Assembly (NCBI GenBank): GCA_045565015.1
Contig: JBJLGD010000003.1
Coordinates: 8,462 to 72,461, forward strand
Length of the DNA stretch: 64,000 nt
Reading direction: 5' to 3'
Source: GCA-2697345 sp045565015
GTDB taxonomy: Bacteria; Pseudomonadota; Alphaproteobacteria; Rhodobacterales; Rhodobacteraceae
The notes beneath the pieces were generated by a model, which was not told where the DNA came from, did not search any database, and saw only the letters and a program-made list of their open reading frames with translations. Made by a program: the position numbers and the translations under genes. Shown here in pieces: positions 34,619 through 43,235 of this stretch (position 1 is its first letter; the number at the start of each line of letters is the position of its first letter).

Positions 34619-36816
34619 GATGCCCTACCAATCTTATCATGATCATATGGCGATTGTTGCAAGTTAAAATCAATACCACCATATTTTTTTTCTTTGTATG
34701 ATAAAGGAATGCTCGCACTAATGAACGCTCCAAACGTGGCTTCACTTTCTATATCAAAACTAGCTCTTTGATAAGACACGTTCCCACTGAGGTTTCGACC
34801 AGAAGCCATCAAAATACTGGTATCACCTGAATTGTACTGACTCGGTTGATAACCTCCAATAGTAAGCTTAGGTCCTTTTAGATCAATCTGAAAGCCAAAA
34901 ACTGCTTGTGAGAAACTTGCTTCATTCATACCCCAATAATTTGTACCCGCCTCTGTATTATCTAACTTATTGAGTGAGGATCTAACCATAAATCCTAAGC
35001 TATCAGAAAATGTTAGTTTGGCACCAAGGTCGATAGATTTAAATCCTTGACTAACTGCTGTAGACGATTCTGTCGCACCAAGGTTGAAATCCCCCTTACT
35101 CGAAGCCAAAGCTCCATAAAATGTTAAATTCTTATTTGGTGTTACTGAAGCACTCATACCATAACCACTCGGATTTATACTATCACTGTTGGTATACTGA
35201 GCAAACGGTCTAAGAGTTAAAAACCTCTCATCAATCATAGATACTTCTAATTGATTAGTCAGCCCTGGAGACATAAACGATGGTTTAGGCATAAATCCCG
35301 CATTGTCCCCCCATAAACTCAAAGCCGCTAAAGACGTCAGATCATTGGAAGAAATCATATAGAAATCCAATTCATCGAAGCTAATTCGACGCACATCATA
35401 AGTTTGCGAATTGAAAATATCGGAATGTAAGCCGTTCTGTTTTCCAGTATAGCCAATAGTTGAAAGTACTGGGTAAGAGGCAGTATCAAAGACCTCTTTT
35501 GCAGAAACGTTAAAGGTGGCGCCATCAAAAGTATCAAACACTGTGGTTCGTACGTTACCAATACTCCCCCGCGTCTTAGTGCTGAGACCCGGCACCACGT
35601 AAAGCTTTTTTGCTGATACATTTAAATTATTGTCTGAGTACACTTTACCATCAATGGAATAGCCTGCACTACTAATCATACTCGTTGAAGCTGCAGACGA
35701 GATTAAACCATGCCCAAAAATAGCTTCCATTTGCGCTGTTGTGCATGTCGAGGAAGTGCACCCATTGGCACCATAACCCTTTAAACCAGTATAGACCGCC
35801 GTATCTTTAATACGTGTTACAATTTGGGCTGCTGTTAAATTTGGGAATTGCTCCATTGTGGTCGCAACCACTCCTGAAACATGAGGTGCCGCCATAGATG
35901 TACCAGAGAGACGTACATACGTTCCATTTGCTTGCGCTGCATAAATACCATCATCACTTTGATCATCACCTCCTCCTGGAGCTGTCACACAAAAGCTCTT
36001 AGCATTACCACATCTATGTGTATACTTTGTTTCTTGAAGATTTGAGTCAACGGCCATAACAGCGAGCCACTCATTGGCTAATTCGCTCACACGATATGGT
36101 AATCCACTGTGGACATTGGCATCAAGACATCCTTCAGGTGAGGATCCGGATCCACAACCATTATTTCCAGTGGCCCAAACAAATACTGTTCCATTTTGTT
36201 GCGCGGAACGAAGAGCAGAAATTGTATTAGACCAGTATGTACGAAAATAAGACTCACTGTAATCGCCAATTACAGATTTAGTACCCCAACTATTATTTGA
36301 AACTCTTATATTATCTGTAACATGTTGATTAAAAACTGCAGCTCTGTTTGAGTCTGTGTTAACACCGCTAAGAATACCTGAGTCATTTGCTACCCTATAT
36401 GAATATAAAGTCGCATCGTAAGCCACACCCCGCATACCAACTGCGTCCTTATTAGCTCCGATGATCGATGCAACGTGGGTTCCATGACCATCATCATCTT
36501 TTGTGTATCCATTCGTACTGCCACCAAAATCTTTACCATAAATCGTCTTACCACTAAATTCTGAGTGACTAGAGTCAATACCAGAGTCCACCACTGCTAC
36601 TTTAATACCGGAACCTGTATAACCCGCGCTATTAATAGTATCAGCGCCGATTAAATTTAAACCATATTGGTTTGACAGTTCAGGAGCATAATTTATCGCT
36701 ACTGGAGTACCACTACCTCCACAACTCGCTAGAACAAAAAATAATCCTAATATTAGAAATTTATAAAATTCCTCATATTTCCCTCTAGAGGCAAAGATCA
36801 ACCTAATGAAGAGCAT
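34594..36816 (-). CDS. Subtilisin-like (S8) serine peptidase lipoprotein with barrel-like C-terminus
   Basis: About 740 residues. A lipoprotein signal ends in LGLFFVLASCGGSG. The S8 catalytic triad is clear: Asp in VAVVDSGIDSSHSEF (near residue 75), His in DDDGHGTHVASIIG (near 109) and Ser in LSGTSMAAPHVSGVVA (near 303). The last 300 or so residues are rich in alternating polar/hydrophobic strands and end in LGLNYTF with terminal Phe, as in outer-membrane barrels. The layout recalls the lipidated autotransporter NalP of Neisseria; that comparison is inference. I use ATG 36816; an ATG at 36861 overlaps gph. Frame and signal peptide fit badly near 36776 (see findings). Confidence 0.85.
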   Translation of the reverse strand: MLFIRLIFASRGKYEEFYKFLILGLFFVLASCGGSGTPVAINYAPELSNQYGLNLIGADTINSAGYTGSGIKVAVVDSGIDSSHSEFSGKTIYGKDFGGSTNGYTKDDDGHGTHVASIIGANKDAVGMRGVAYDATLYSYRVANDSGILSGVNTDSNRAAVFNQHVTDNIRVSNNSWGTKSVIGDYSESYFRTYWSNTISALRSAQQNGTVFVWATGNNGCGSGSSPEGCLDANVHSGLPYRVSELANEWLAVMAVDSNLQETKYTHRCGNAKSFCVTAPGGGDDQSDDGIYAAQANGTYVRLSGTSMAAPHVSGVVATTMEQFPNLTAAQIVTRIKDTAVYTGLKGYGANGCTSSTCTTAQMEAIFGHGLISSAASTSMISSAGYSIDGKVYSDNNLNVSAKKLYVVPGLSTKTRGSIGNVRTTVFDTFDGATFNVSAKEVFDTASYPVLSTIGYTGKQNGLHSDIFNSQTYDVRRISFDELDFYMISSNDLTSLAALSLWGDNAGFMPKPSFMSPGLTNQLEVSMIDERFLTLRPFAQYTNSDSINPSGYGMSASVTPNKNLTFYGALASSKGDFNLGATESSTAVSQGFKSIDLGAKLTFSDSLGFMVRSSLNKLDNTEAGTNYWGMNEASFSQAVFGFQIDLKGPKLTIGGYQPSQYNSGDTSILMASGRNLSGNVSYQRASFDIESEATFGAFISASIPLSYKEKKYGGIDFNLQQSPYDHDKIGRASLGLNYTF

Positions 36817-36847
36817 AGTGGCATTCCGACACATAGATATGTTTCTT

Positions 36848-37501
36848 TTACATTTTAACATTTTTTTCTAATTCTAAATAACTATCAAAATAAAAATCAC
36901 AACAAATGTCTCCTAATGCTAGCTTATGATAACCTTGTGTAAAAAAGCCAAATCTCATATTTGCAGATAGCGCCGTTTTCATATCGACTTCAGAGTCTCC
37001 AATAAAGATCGAAGATTCTGGTTTGGAATCCAACTCTTTAATCGTCTCAAGTAGTGGTCTAGGGTCCGGTTTCTTAACCTTTAGAGTATCACCACAAATA
37101 ATTGTTTCAAAATATTTTTTTAGATTGAGGTTTTCTACTACTTTGTTTGTTAAAACTGAAGGTTTATTAGTACAAATACCCAGTTTCAATCCTCGTGACT
37201 TTAATTGAAACAAAGTAAACTCAACACACTCATAACACTTACTTAAAGTCGTCGGGTTGGCATGATAATACTCCATAAAAACTCTACTTGCATCTTTTGA
37301 TCCCGATACACCATAAACATTCAGGCATCGCTCTATTAACTTATATATTCCATCTCCTATGAATGAACGAACTTGTTTAGACGGTAAGGGCTCTAAGTTT
37401 AAACTCTTTAACATCTCGCTACTCGCTGCATGTATATCAGGAAGAGTATCTACAAGCGTCCCGTCTAAATCAAAAATAATGCTTTTTACGAGTTTTTCCA
37501 T
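36848..37501 (-). CDS. gph: HAD-superfamily phosphatase, phosphoglycolate phosphatase-like
   Basis: 217-residue HAD hydrolase. Motif I with the nucleophile is IIFDLDGTLVDTLPDI, motif II the Thr in LGICTNKPSVL, and motifs III/IV are KVKKPDPRP and SIFIGDSEVDMKTALSA. It most resembles Gph, which removes phosphate from 2-phosphoglycolate formed by DNA repair or oxygenation. An upstream in-frame GTG at 37513 exists; ATG 37501 fits the family start better. It overlaps the thioredoxin-like gene upstream by 16 nt. Substrate could be another small phosphate ester. Confidence 0.82.
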   Translation of the reverse strand: MEKLVKSIIFDLDGTLVDTLPDIHAASSEMLKSLNLEPLPSKQVRSFIGDGIYKLIERCLNVYGVSGSKDASRVFMEYYHANPTTLSKCYECVEFTLFQLKSRGLKLGICTNKPSVLTNKVVENLNLKKYFETIICGDTLKVKKPDPRPLLETIKELDSKPESSIFIGDSEVDMKTALSANMRFGFFTQGYHKLALGDICCDFYFDSYLELEKNVKM

Positions 37502-38040
37502 TTTATAGAGCACCCAATTGTAGGCGTCTGAGCGTGAGGTCCAAACCCAGTTGAAGAAACCTGTGACATTGCTTCAAAAAGCTCTCGTTTTGATTCTGGT
37601 TCAGGTTCATCTCTACCACCCGAGTCTAAACGTCCACGATATTGTAAGCCTAAAACATTATTAAACCCAAAAAAATCAGGTGTGCACTTTGCACCATAGC
37701 TTTTTGCAATATTTTGGGACTCATCAAAAAGGTACGGAAATTGGAAATTATTTGTATCAGCTAACCTTTTCATATTATCAAATGAATCAAGTGGGTAGGC
37801 CTCCACATCGTTCGAAGAAATAGCGGCAATTCCAATACCTTTCTTGGAAAGATCTCTCGATACGTTTACTATTCGAGTCAGAGCACTCAAAACGTACGGA
37901 CAATGATTACAGATAAACATTATTAATAAGCCTTTTTCACCAAGTAACGCGTCCCTAGTAAATAATTTTCCGTTTGTACTCGGAAGCTCAAAATCAGGAG
38001 CTTTCCAGTTAAATTCACAAATAGTTTTATCGTCAATCAT
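37486..38040 (-). CDS. Thioredoxin-fold (peroxiredoxin-like) redox protein
   Basis: 184-residue protein with the AhpC/TSA-type thioredoxin fold. The active segment is IMFICNHCPYVLSALTR, a CxxC motif followed by cis-Pro-like context, near residue 44. The N-terminus APDFELPSTNGKLFT and later GIAAISSNDVEAYP and YLFDESQNIAKSYGAKCTPDFF are typical of this Prx-like group. No signal peptide, so cytosolic. It probably acts as a thiol oxidoreductase or peroxidase. It overlaps gph and follows rpe by 38 bp in the same direction. Confidence 0.87.
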   Translation of the reverse strand: MIDDKTICEFNWKAPDFELPSTNGKLFTRDALLGEKGLLIMFICNHCPYVLSALTRIVNVSRDLSKKGIGIAAISSNDVEAYPLDSFDNMKRLADTNNFQFPYLFDESQNIAKSYGAKCTPDFFGFNNVLGLQYRGRLDSGGRDEPEPESKRELFEAMSQVSSTGFGPHAQTPTIGCSIKWKNS

Positions 38041-38078
38041 CGATAACTTTCCTTTATTTAAAAATAAATAGGCGGTAC

Positions 38079-38774
38079 TTATGCTGGTCTGACAGCGTTA
38101 GCTACCTTTCTTAACTCTTTAATGTTATCTCCATAAATATTTGGAGTGTTTACCGAACCACCTTTGAACACTGCGGACCCCGCAACCAAAACATCTGCTC
38201 CAGCAGCAGACACTAAAGGAGCAGTCTCAATAGTAACGCCGCCATCAACTTCAATATGAATTGGGCGGTCACCAATTAATTCAGAAATTTTCGCTATTTT
38301 TTTAATCTGGGACTTTATAAACTTTTGTCCACCAAAACCAGGATTGACTGTCATAACACATATTAAATCGACCATATCCAATAAAAATTCTATTTCTTCA
38401 ACGCCAGTTGCAGGGTTTAGTGCTAAACCAACTTTGGCTCCACTCGCTCGAATGGCTTGGAGAGTTCGATGAATATGCGGATCTGCTTCGACATGCGCTG
38501 TGATGATATCCGCTCCACTTTTTGCAAAACTTTCTATATACGGACTGACTGGAGAGATCATGAGATGGACGTCCATTATTCCTTTAATATGTGGTCTTAG
38601 TGCTAAGCAAGTCTCAGGTCCAAAAGTAATATTAGGTACGAAATGGCCGTCCATTACATCAATATGCACCCAGTCACATCCTTGAGCTTCCACTGCTGCA
38701 CATTCTTCACCAAAATTTGCAAAATCTGCCGCAAGTATTGATGGTGCAATTTTTATTTCTCTTGAAAAGGTCAT
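38079..38774 (-). CDS. rpe: Ribulose-phosphate 3-epimerase
   Basis: Interconverts ribulose 5-phosphate and xylulose 5-phosphate in the pentose phosphate pathway. The 231-residue TIM barrel shows IAPSILAADFANFGEE, the metal-binding WVHIDVMDGHFVPNITFGP, MTVNPGFGGQKFIKSQ and EVDGGVTIETAPLVSAAGA. All ligands (His, Asp, His, Asp) are present. It lies in a run with fba and fbp on the same strand (gaps 68 and 75 bp), a sugar-phosphate cluster. No RuBisCO or phosphoribulokinase gene is seen in the window. Confidence 0.96.
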   Translation of the reverse strand: MTFSREIKIAPSILAADFANFGEECAAVEAQGCDWVHIDVMDGHFVPNITFGPETCLALRPHIKGIMDVHLMISPVSPYIESFAKSGADIITAHVEADPHIHRTLQAIRASGAKVGLALNPATGVEEIEFLLDMVDLICVMTVNPGFGGQKFIKSQIKKIAKISELIGDRPIHIEVDGGVTIETAPLVSAAGADVLVAGSAVFKGGSVNTPNIYGDNIKELRKVANAVRPA

Positions 38775-38842
38775 TTAGATTATTCGCCTATCTAATTAGT
38801 TACGTAGTAAGAAAAGTTCTAAATTTTTATGAATATTTCATA

Positions 38843-39910
38843 TTATTGGCTTATTTTTGGATCAAGGCGCCCACTTAAATATTCTTCTGCCATTGTATCC
38901 AGGGAGATTACTTGGATTTTTGATCCATTTCCTGCTGTACCAAATCTTTCAAACCTATTTATGCAAAGTTCTTTCATTTCTTTCATTGCTGGCACCAGAA
39001 ATTTCCTTGGATCAAATTCAGTTGGCTTTTCCTTTGCTACTTTTCGAAACTGTCCTGTCATTGCCATACGGCAATCAGTATCAATATTAACTTTCCGAAC
39101 CCCCATTTTAATGCCTTTTTCTATTTCTTCTATTGGGACACCGTAAGTCTGGGGCATATTACCACCAGATTCATTTATAAGATCTTGGAGATATTGCGGA
39201 ACAGAGGAAGATCCATGCATAACAAGGTGAGTCGATGGCAGTTTTTGATTTATAGATTTAATAGTCGACATAGCCAAAATTTCTCCATCTGGCTCTCGAG
39301 TAAACTTATACGCTCCATGAGAAGTACCACAGGCAATTGCTAAAGCGTCACACTTAGTTTTATTAACAAAATCTACCGCTTGGTCTGGATCTGTAAGAAG
39401 TTGATCTTCATTAAGCTTGCCTTCAGCTCCAGATCCATCTTCAACTCCAGCCTCGCCCGTTTCTAAAGAGCCTAGAACTCCTAACTCTCCCTCTACAGAG
39501 GCACCCACCGAGTGCGCAGATACTGACACTCGAGTTGTTATATCTACGTTGTACTCATAGGAGGCCGGTGTCTTCATATCAGCTTCAAGTGAACCATCCA
39601 TCATTACGCTGGTAAAACCATGTCGTATTGCACTAAAACAAGTAGCTTCATTATTTCCATGATCTTGATGTAAACAGATTGGAATTGTAGGATTCATTTC
39701 AGCCAAAGCTCTTACCATGCTATGAAGCATAATATCCCCAGCATACGCTCTTGCACCTCTGCTTGCTTGTAAAATAACCGGTGAGTCTGTCTCCGATGCG
39801 GCTTGCACTATCGCCAGGCCTTGCTCCATATTATTAATGTTAAAAGCTGGAACACCATATGAATATTCTGCTGCGTGATCTAGCAATTGACGCAATGTGA
39901 TTAATGCCAT
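38843..39910 (-). CDS. fba: Fructose-bisphosphate aldolase class II
   Basis: Zn-dependent aldolase of 355 residues, the longer type often named CbbA/Fba in proteobacteria. The metal ligands lie in PICLHQDHGN, in ELGVLGSLETGEAGVEDGSG (Glu) and in THLVMHGSSSVPQYL; phosphate binding is by GVRKVNIDTDCRMAMTG. AGGGGG precedes the ATG by 10 nt. With fbp next to it, the likely main direction is gluconeogenesis; glycolytic use is possible as well. Confidence 0.95.
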   Translation of the reverse strand: MALITLRQLLDHAAEYSYGVPAFNINNMEQGLAIVQAASETDSPVILQASRGARAYAGDIMLHSMVRALAEMNPTIPICLHQDHGNNEATCFSAIRHGFTSVMMDGSLEADMKTPASYEYNVDITTRVSVSAHSVGASVEGELGVLGSLETGEAGVEDGSGAEGKLNEDQLLTDPDQAVDFVNKTKCDALAIACGTSHGAYKFTREPDGEILAMSTIKSINQKLPSTHLVMHGSSSVPQYLQDLINESGGNMPQTYGVPIEEIEKGIKMGVRKVNIDTDCRMAMTGQFRKVAKEKPTEFDPRKFLVPAMKEMKELCINRFERFGTAGNGSKIQVISLDTMAEEYLSGRLDPKISQ

Positions 39911-39985
39911 CTATGATATTTCCCCCTATATCCTCGAGTTTAGAAAAGCATAACAAAAAAAATTGATCAAGGTTGTTTTAAATAA

Positions 39986-40951
39986 TTATTTATCGATTTT
40001 GATCTCTTTCATCAGACACAAAATTTCATCATGGGAACCAAAACAAAATGGCGTTCGAGCGTGTAATGATTCTGGTACAAGATTTAAAGTATTTGACACT
40101 CCATCAACCGCTAAACCACCAGCTTGTTCGATTAAATAAGCTATTGGTGCACATTCATAAACCATACGCAAACGACCATTTTCGTAACCGTCTCGAGCAT
40201 CCTCCGTATATAAAAAAATGCCTCCCCTTATTAAAATCCGATGGGTCTCCGCTACTAATGAAGCTATCCAACGCATATTATAATCTTTATTAAACGGCCC
40301 GTTTTTCCCTAAATTACAATTTTCCACGAATTTTGAAATTTTAGGCGACCAATGTCTGATATTCGAGGAATTTATCGCGTACTCCGTGGAAACTTTTGTG
40401 ATAGAAATATCTTTTTTAACTCTAAAAAACTGCTCATTTTTTTGATCTAAAACGAAGTATTCAATTCCTTGGCCAACTGAAAAAACTAGCGAGGTTTGTG
40501 GTCCAAATATTACGTAACCTGCAGCCAATAAGTCGCTACCCCTTCTTAAAAAACTGTCATTTCCGTCATCTTCTGCGGGATAAATACCAAAAATGGTTCC
40601 GATCGATACGTTAGAGTTTATATTTGATGAACCATCTAGTGGATCTATAGCAATCGCTAAGCTACCGTGAGTATTTAAGCTTACCACTTCCTCCTGCTCT
40701 TCAGACGCATACCATCGAACATCTGTTGAAATTAATGCTTGGGAATACGCATCATCCGCAATAACATCCAATGCCTTTTGTCCATCACCATCTGAATTAG
40801 TACCAACTTCTCCATCCAAGCCACCATCTATAGGGCTTAAGGAAATAGTATATGCTAAATCCTTGGCTACTAGAGAGATTTTTTCCAGAACAGCTCTTAA
40901 TTTAACCGACATTTTGGTGTCTTTGAGATTTATGATTTGATTGTTTAACAT
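39986..40951 (-). CDS. fbp: Fructose-1,6-bisphosphatase class 1
   Basis: Removes the 1-phosphate of fructose 1,6-bisphosphate, the committed step of gluconeogenesis. The 321-residue protein has the Li-sensitive phosphatase signature IAIDPLDGSSNINSNVSIGT near residue 100, GGIFLYTEDARDGYENGRLR, and the C-terminal metal/substrate motif YECAPIAYLIEQAGG. An internal ATG at 40912 (MSVKLRAVLEKIS) is an alternative start; neither has a convincing ribosome-binding site. The 186-bp gap upstream (40952-41137) is AT-rich, shared with divergent dgcA, and shows no structure I can name. Confidence 0.95.
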   Translation of the reverse strand: MLNNQIINLKDTKMSVKLRAVLEKISLVAKDLAYTISLSPIDGGLDGEVGTNSDGDGQKALDVIADDAYSQALISTDVRWYASEEQEEVVSLNTHGSLAIAIDPLDGSSNINSNVSIGTIFGIYPAEDDGNDSFLRRGSDLLAAGYVIFGPQTSLVFSVGQGIEYFVLDQKNEQFFRVKKDISITKVSTEYAINSSNIRHWSPKISKFVENCNLGKNGPFNKDYNMRWIASLVAETHRILIRGGIFLYTEDARDGYENGRLRMVYECAPIAYLIEQAGGLAVDGVSNTLNLVPESLHARTPFCFGSHDEILCLMKEIKIDK

Positions 40952-41137
40952 AATGAGATGTTAATAGCATAAATATCAGATATAGTTGAATAGATAATTT
41001 CTGAAACTTTAATCTATACCCAAAAATTGTTATGTGAGATTATACTAATTAAGGGCTTTTCTGGTTGCACCCCAGTCCATTATTCGCCAAATATTATATA
41101 GGTTTTATTTTATCTGAAGTGATTCAAAGGATTAGTT

Positions 41138-42181
41138 ATGTTAAACATTAGTACACAAATCATACATCTGCATAAAAGGTTTCCACTAGCTATAAGCAGA
41201 GGTGTAATGACCGGTTCAGACAATCTTTTCATTCATGTAGAAGAAAATGGTATTAGTGGTGTCGGCGAGATGGCGCCAGGTTCAACAGAAGGTGCGGATA
41301 CCCCTAAAAAAGGTGAAAAAATGCTAGCTGATTTTTGCGCAAGCGAAAAAAGCTCTAACTCAATCCAAGAAAACTATGATAACGCTATAGAAGCTGGAGT
41401 AGCACCTTGCGTAGTTGCCGCTTTGGACATGGCGCTCTGGGATTTGAGAGCAAAGCAAGCTGGTCTTCCACTTTATAAATTACTTGGCTTATCCAGAAAA
41501 GTTGTTCCAACTTCAGTGACTGTAGGCATTAATCCACCAGAGGTTGTTCGTGAAAGGATACCACTATTATTAGATGGAACCGGCGTAAAGGCACTTAAAA
41601 TCAAGCTAGGTTCACCAGAGGGTTTAGATGCTGATCAGGAAATGTTTTCAGCAGTTTTAGAAATGACAAAAAATCGTTCTACCATCATAAGAGTCGATGC
41701 AAACGGTGGATGGTCAGTCCCTGAAGCGAAAAAAATGATGCAATGGCTAGCAGATCGCGGAGTAGAATACATAGAGCAGCCACTAAAAAAAGGTCAAGAA
41801 GATGATCTAATCCATTTATTCAAGGATCGCCCACTGCCAATATATGTAGATGAAAGTTGTAGAGTATCCTCAGATATTCCAAATTTTGCTGACCGGGTGG
41901 ATGGAGTAAATCTGAAGTTAATGAAGTGCGGTGGTATCACTGAAGCACTCAGAATTGTAAGTACAGCTAGAGCCTTTGGTTTGAAAACAATGATCGGTTG
42001 CATGGGAGAAAGTTCTGTATCCATAGCGGCAGGTGCTTCAATAGGTTCTCTTTTTGATTACATTGATCTTGATTCTCATTTGAATTTAGATCCTGATCCT
42101 TGTAATGGGGCAGAAATGACCGATGGAAGGATTTTACCATCCGATAATCTAGGTCACGGAGGGAGTATTACAAATGCTTAA
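41138..42181 (+). CDS. dgcA: Enolase-superfamily epimerase, N-acetyl-D-Glu racemase / dipeptide epimerase type (DgcA)
   Basis: 347-residue muconate-lactonising-enzyme subgroup member. The catalytic lysine pair is in VKALKIKLGSPEG (KxK) and the C-terminal VNLKLMKCGGITEAL. Metal ligands are in TIIRVDANGGWSV, YIEQPLKKGQ and YVDESCRV. In marine bacteria an enzyme of this type, DgcA, racemises N-acetyl-D-glutamate made by DgcN; older annotations say L-Ala-D/L-Glu epimerase. The gene overlaps dgcN by 8 nt, the expected DgcA/DgcN couple. AAGGA lies 6-7 nt before the ATG. The pair, more than the sequence alone, supports the D-glutamate role. Confidence 0.85.
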   Translation: MLNISTQIIHLHKRFPLAISRGVMTGSDNLFIHVEENGISGVGEMAPGSTEGADTPKKGEKMLADFCASEKSSNSIQENYDNAIEAGVAPCVVAALDMALWDLRAKQAGLPLYKLLGLSRKVVPTSVTVGINPPEVVRERIPLLLDGTGVKALKIKLGSPEGLDADQEMFSAVLEMTKNRSTIIRVDANGGWSVPEAKKMMQWLADRGVEYIEQPLKKGQEDDLIHLFKDRPLPIYVDESCRVSSDIPNFADRVDGVNLKLMKCGGITEALRIVSTARAFGLKTMIGCMGESSVSIAAGASIGSLFDYIDLDSHLNLDPDPCNGAEMTDGRILPSDNLGHGGSITNA

Positions 42182-43220
42182 GTCAAATCAAAAGCTAGCA
42201 TTATTTTGTGAAGCGACAATGGGTCAACCTAATACTAAAATGGCAGAAGGCATTTTAAGATATGGCCCAAATGAATGCGTTGCTGTCATAGACAGTAAAG
42301 CGGCTGGGAAAAGTTTAAAAGATTTTTGGAAATTAGATACTAATCTACCTATTGTCGGAACACTGGACGAGGCTATCAACTTGGGCGCCGATGTTTTGGT
42401 TCTAGGGACAGCGCCTTCTGGCGGTCGTCTTCCAGATGAATGGAAAACCGTAATTTCTCATGCTCTTGAGTCAGGCCTCTGTGTAGTTAACGGACTTCAT
42501 GATAAACTTCAGCCAGTTTTTTCAGATAGACTGAAAGCAGAGCAATGGATCTGGGATCTGAGAACACCGGTTGGAGACTTACCGCAAATTGGTGGTGCGC
42601 GAGCTGCTAACTTAGATAATACCAGAGTATTAATGGTTGGAACTGATATGGCTATCGGGAAAATGACTGCTGGTTTAGAAATTTATAAACACTTAAAAGA
42701 TAACAATCATAACGTAAACTTCTTAGCAAGCGGACAAACTGGTGTCGCAATAATGGGCGCAGGAATTCCACTAGATGCATTTAGCGTTGATCATGCTGGA
42801 GGTGCAGTTGAAAGAATGGTGCTTGAATCTGCAAAAAATGATATCGTTATTGTGGAAGGGCAAGGCTCTTTACTTCATCCAGGCAGTACAGCAACATTAC
42901 CACTAATCCGTGGAACATGTCCTACACACATGATTCTATGTCATAGAGCAAAAATGACTCATCTTGATACAATTAGAAAGAATTCAGAAAATTTGGTAAA
43001 AGTTCCACCAATTAAAGACGTAATAAAATTGAACGAAGCTGTGGCTTATGCGGCTGGAGCTCTTTTTGAATGTAAGGTTGTCAGTATTTGTCTAAACACC
43101 AGAGAACTAGATGAAGAATCTGCATTGACTGAAATCAAGAAGCTGGAGCAGGAAATTGGATTGCCTGTACAAGATCCAGTTAGGTTTGGAGCAGCTAGAA
43201 TCGCCGATACAATACTATAA
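42174..43220 (+). CDS. dgcN: DUF1611 N-acetyltransferase, DgcN type
   Basis: 348-residue DUF1611 protein. It has an N-terminal Rossmann-like part (EGILRYGPNECVAVIDSKAAG) and a C-terminal P-loop domain starting RVLMVGTDMAIGKMTAGLEI, then SGQTGVAIMGAGIPLDAF and IVEGQGSLLHPG. In the described DgcN-DgcA pathway the protein acetylates D-glutamate before racemisation by DgcA. The start ATG lies within the last codons of dgcA. It ends 15 bp from the convergent FAD oxidase. DUF1611 proteins were formerly unassigned, so the function here relies on the dgcA neighbour. Confidence 0.85.
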   Translation: MLKSNQKLALFCEATMGQPNTKMAEGILRYGPNECVAVIDSKAAGKSLKDFWKLDTNLPIVGTLDEAINLGADVLVLGTAPSGGRLPDEWKTVISHALESGLCVVNGLHDKLQPVFSDRLKAEQWIWDLRTPVGDLPQIGGARAANLDNTRVLMVGTDMAIGKMTAGLEIYKHLKDNNHNVNFLASGQTGVAIMGAGIPLDAFSVDHAGGAVERMVLESAKNDIVIVEGQGSLLHPGSTATLPLIRGTCPTHMILCHRAKMTHLDTIRKNSENLVKVPPIKDVIKLNEAVAYAAGALFECKVVSICLNTRELDEESALTEIKKLEQEIGLPVQDPVRFGAARIADTIL

Positions 43221-43235
43221 TATATAATTTGAGTT

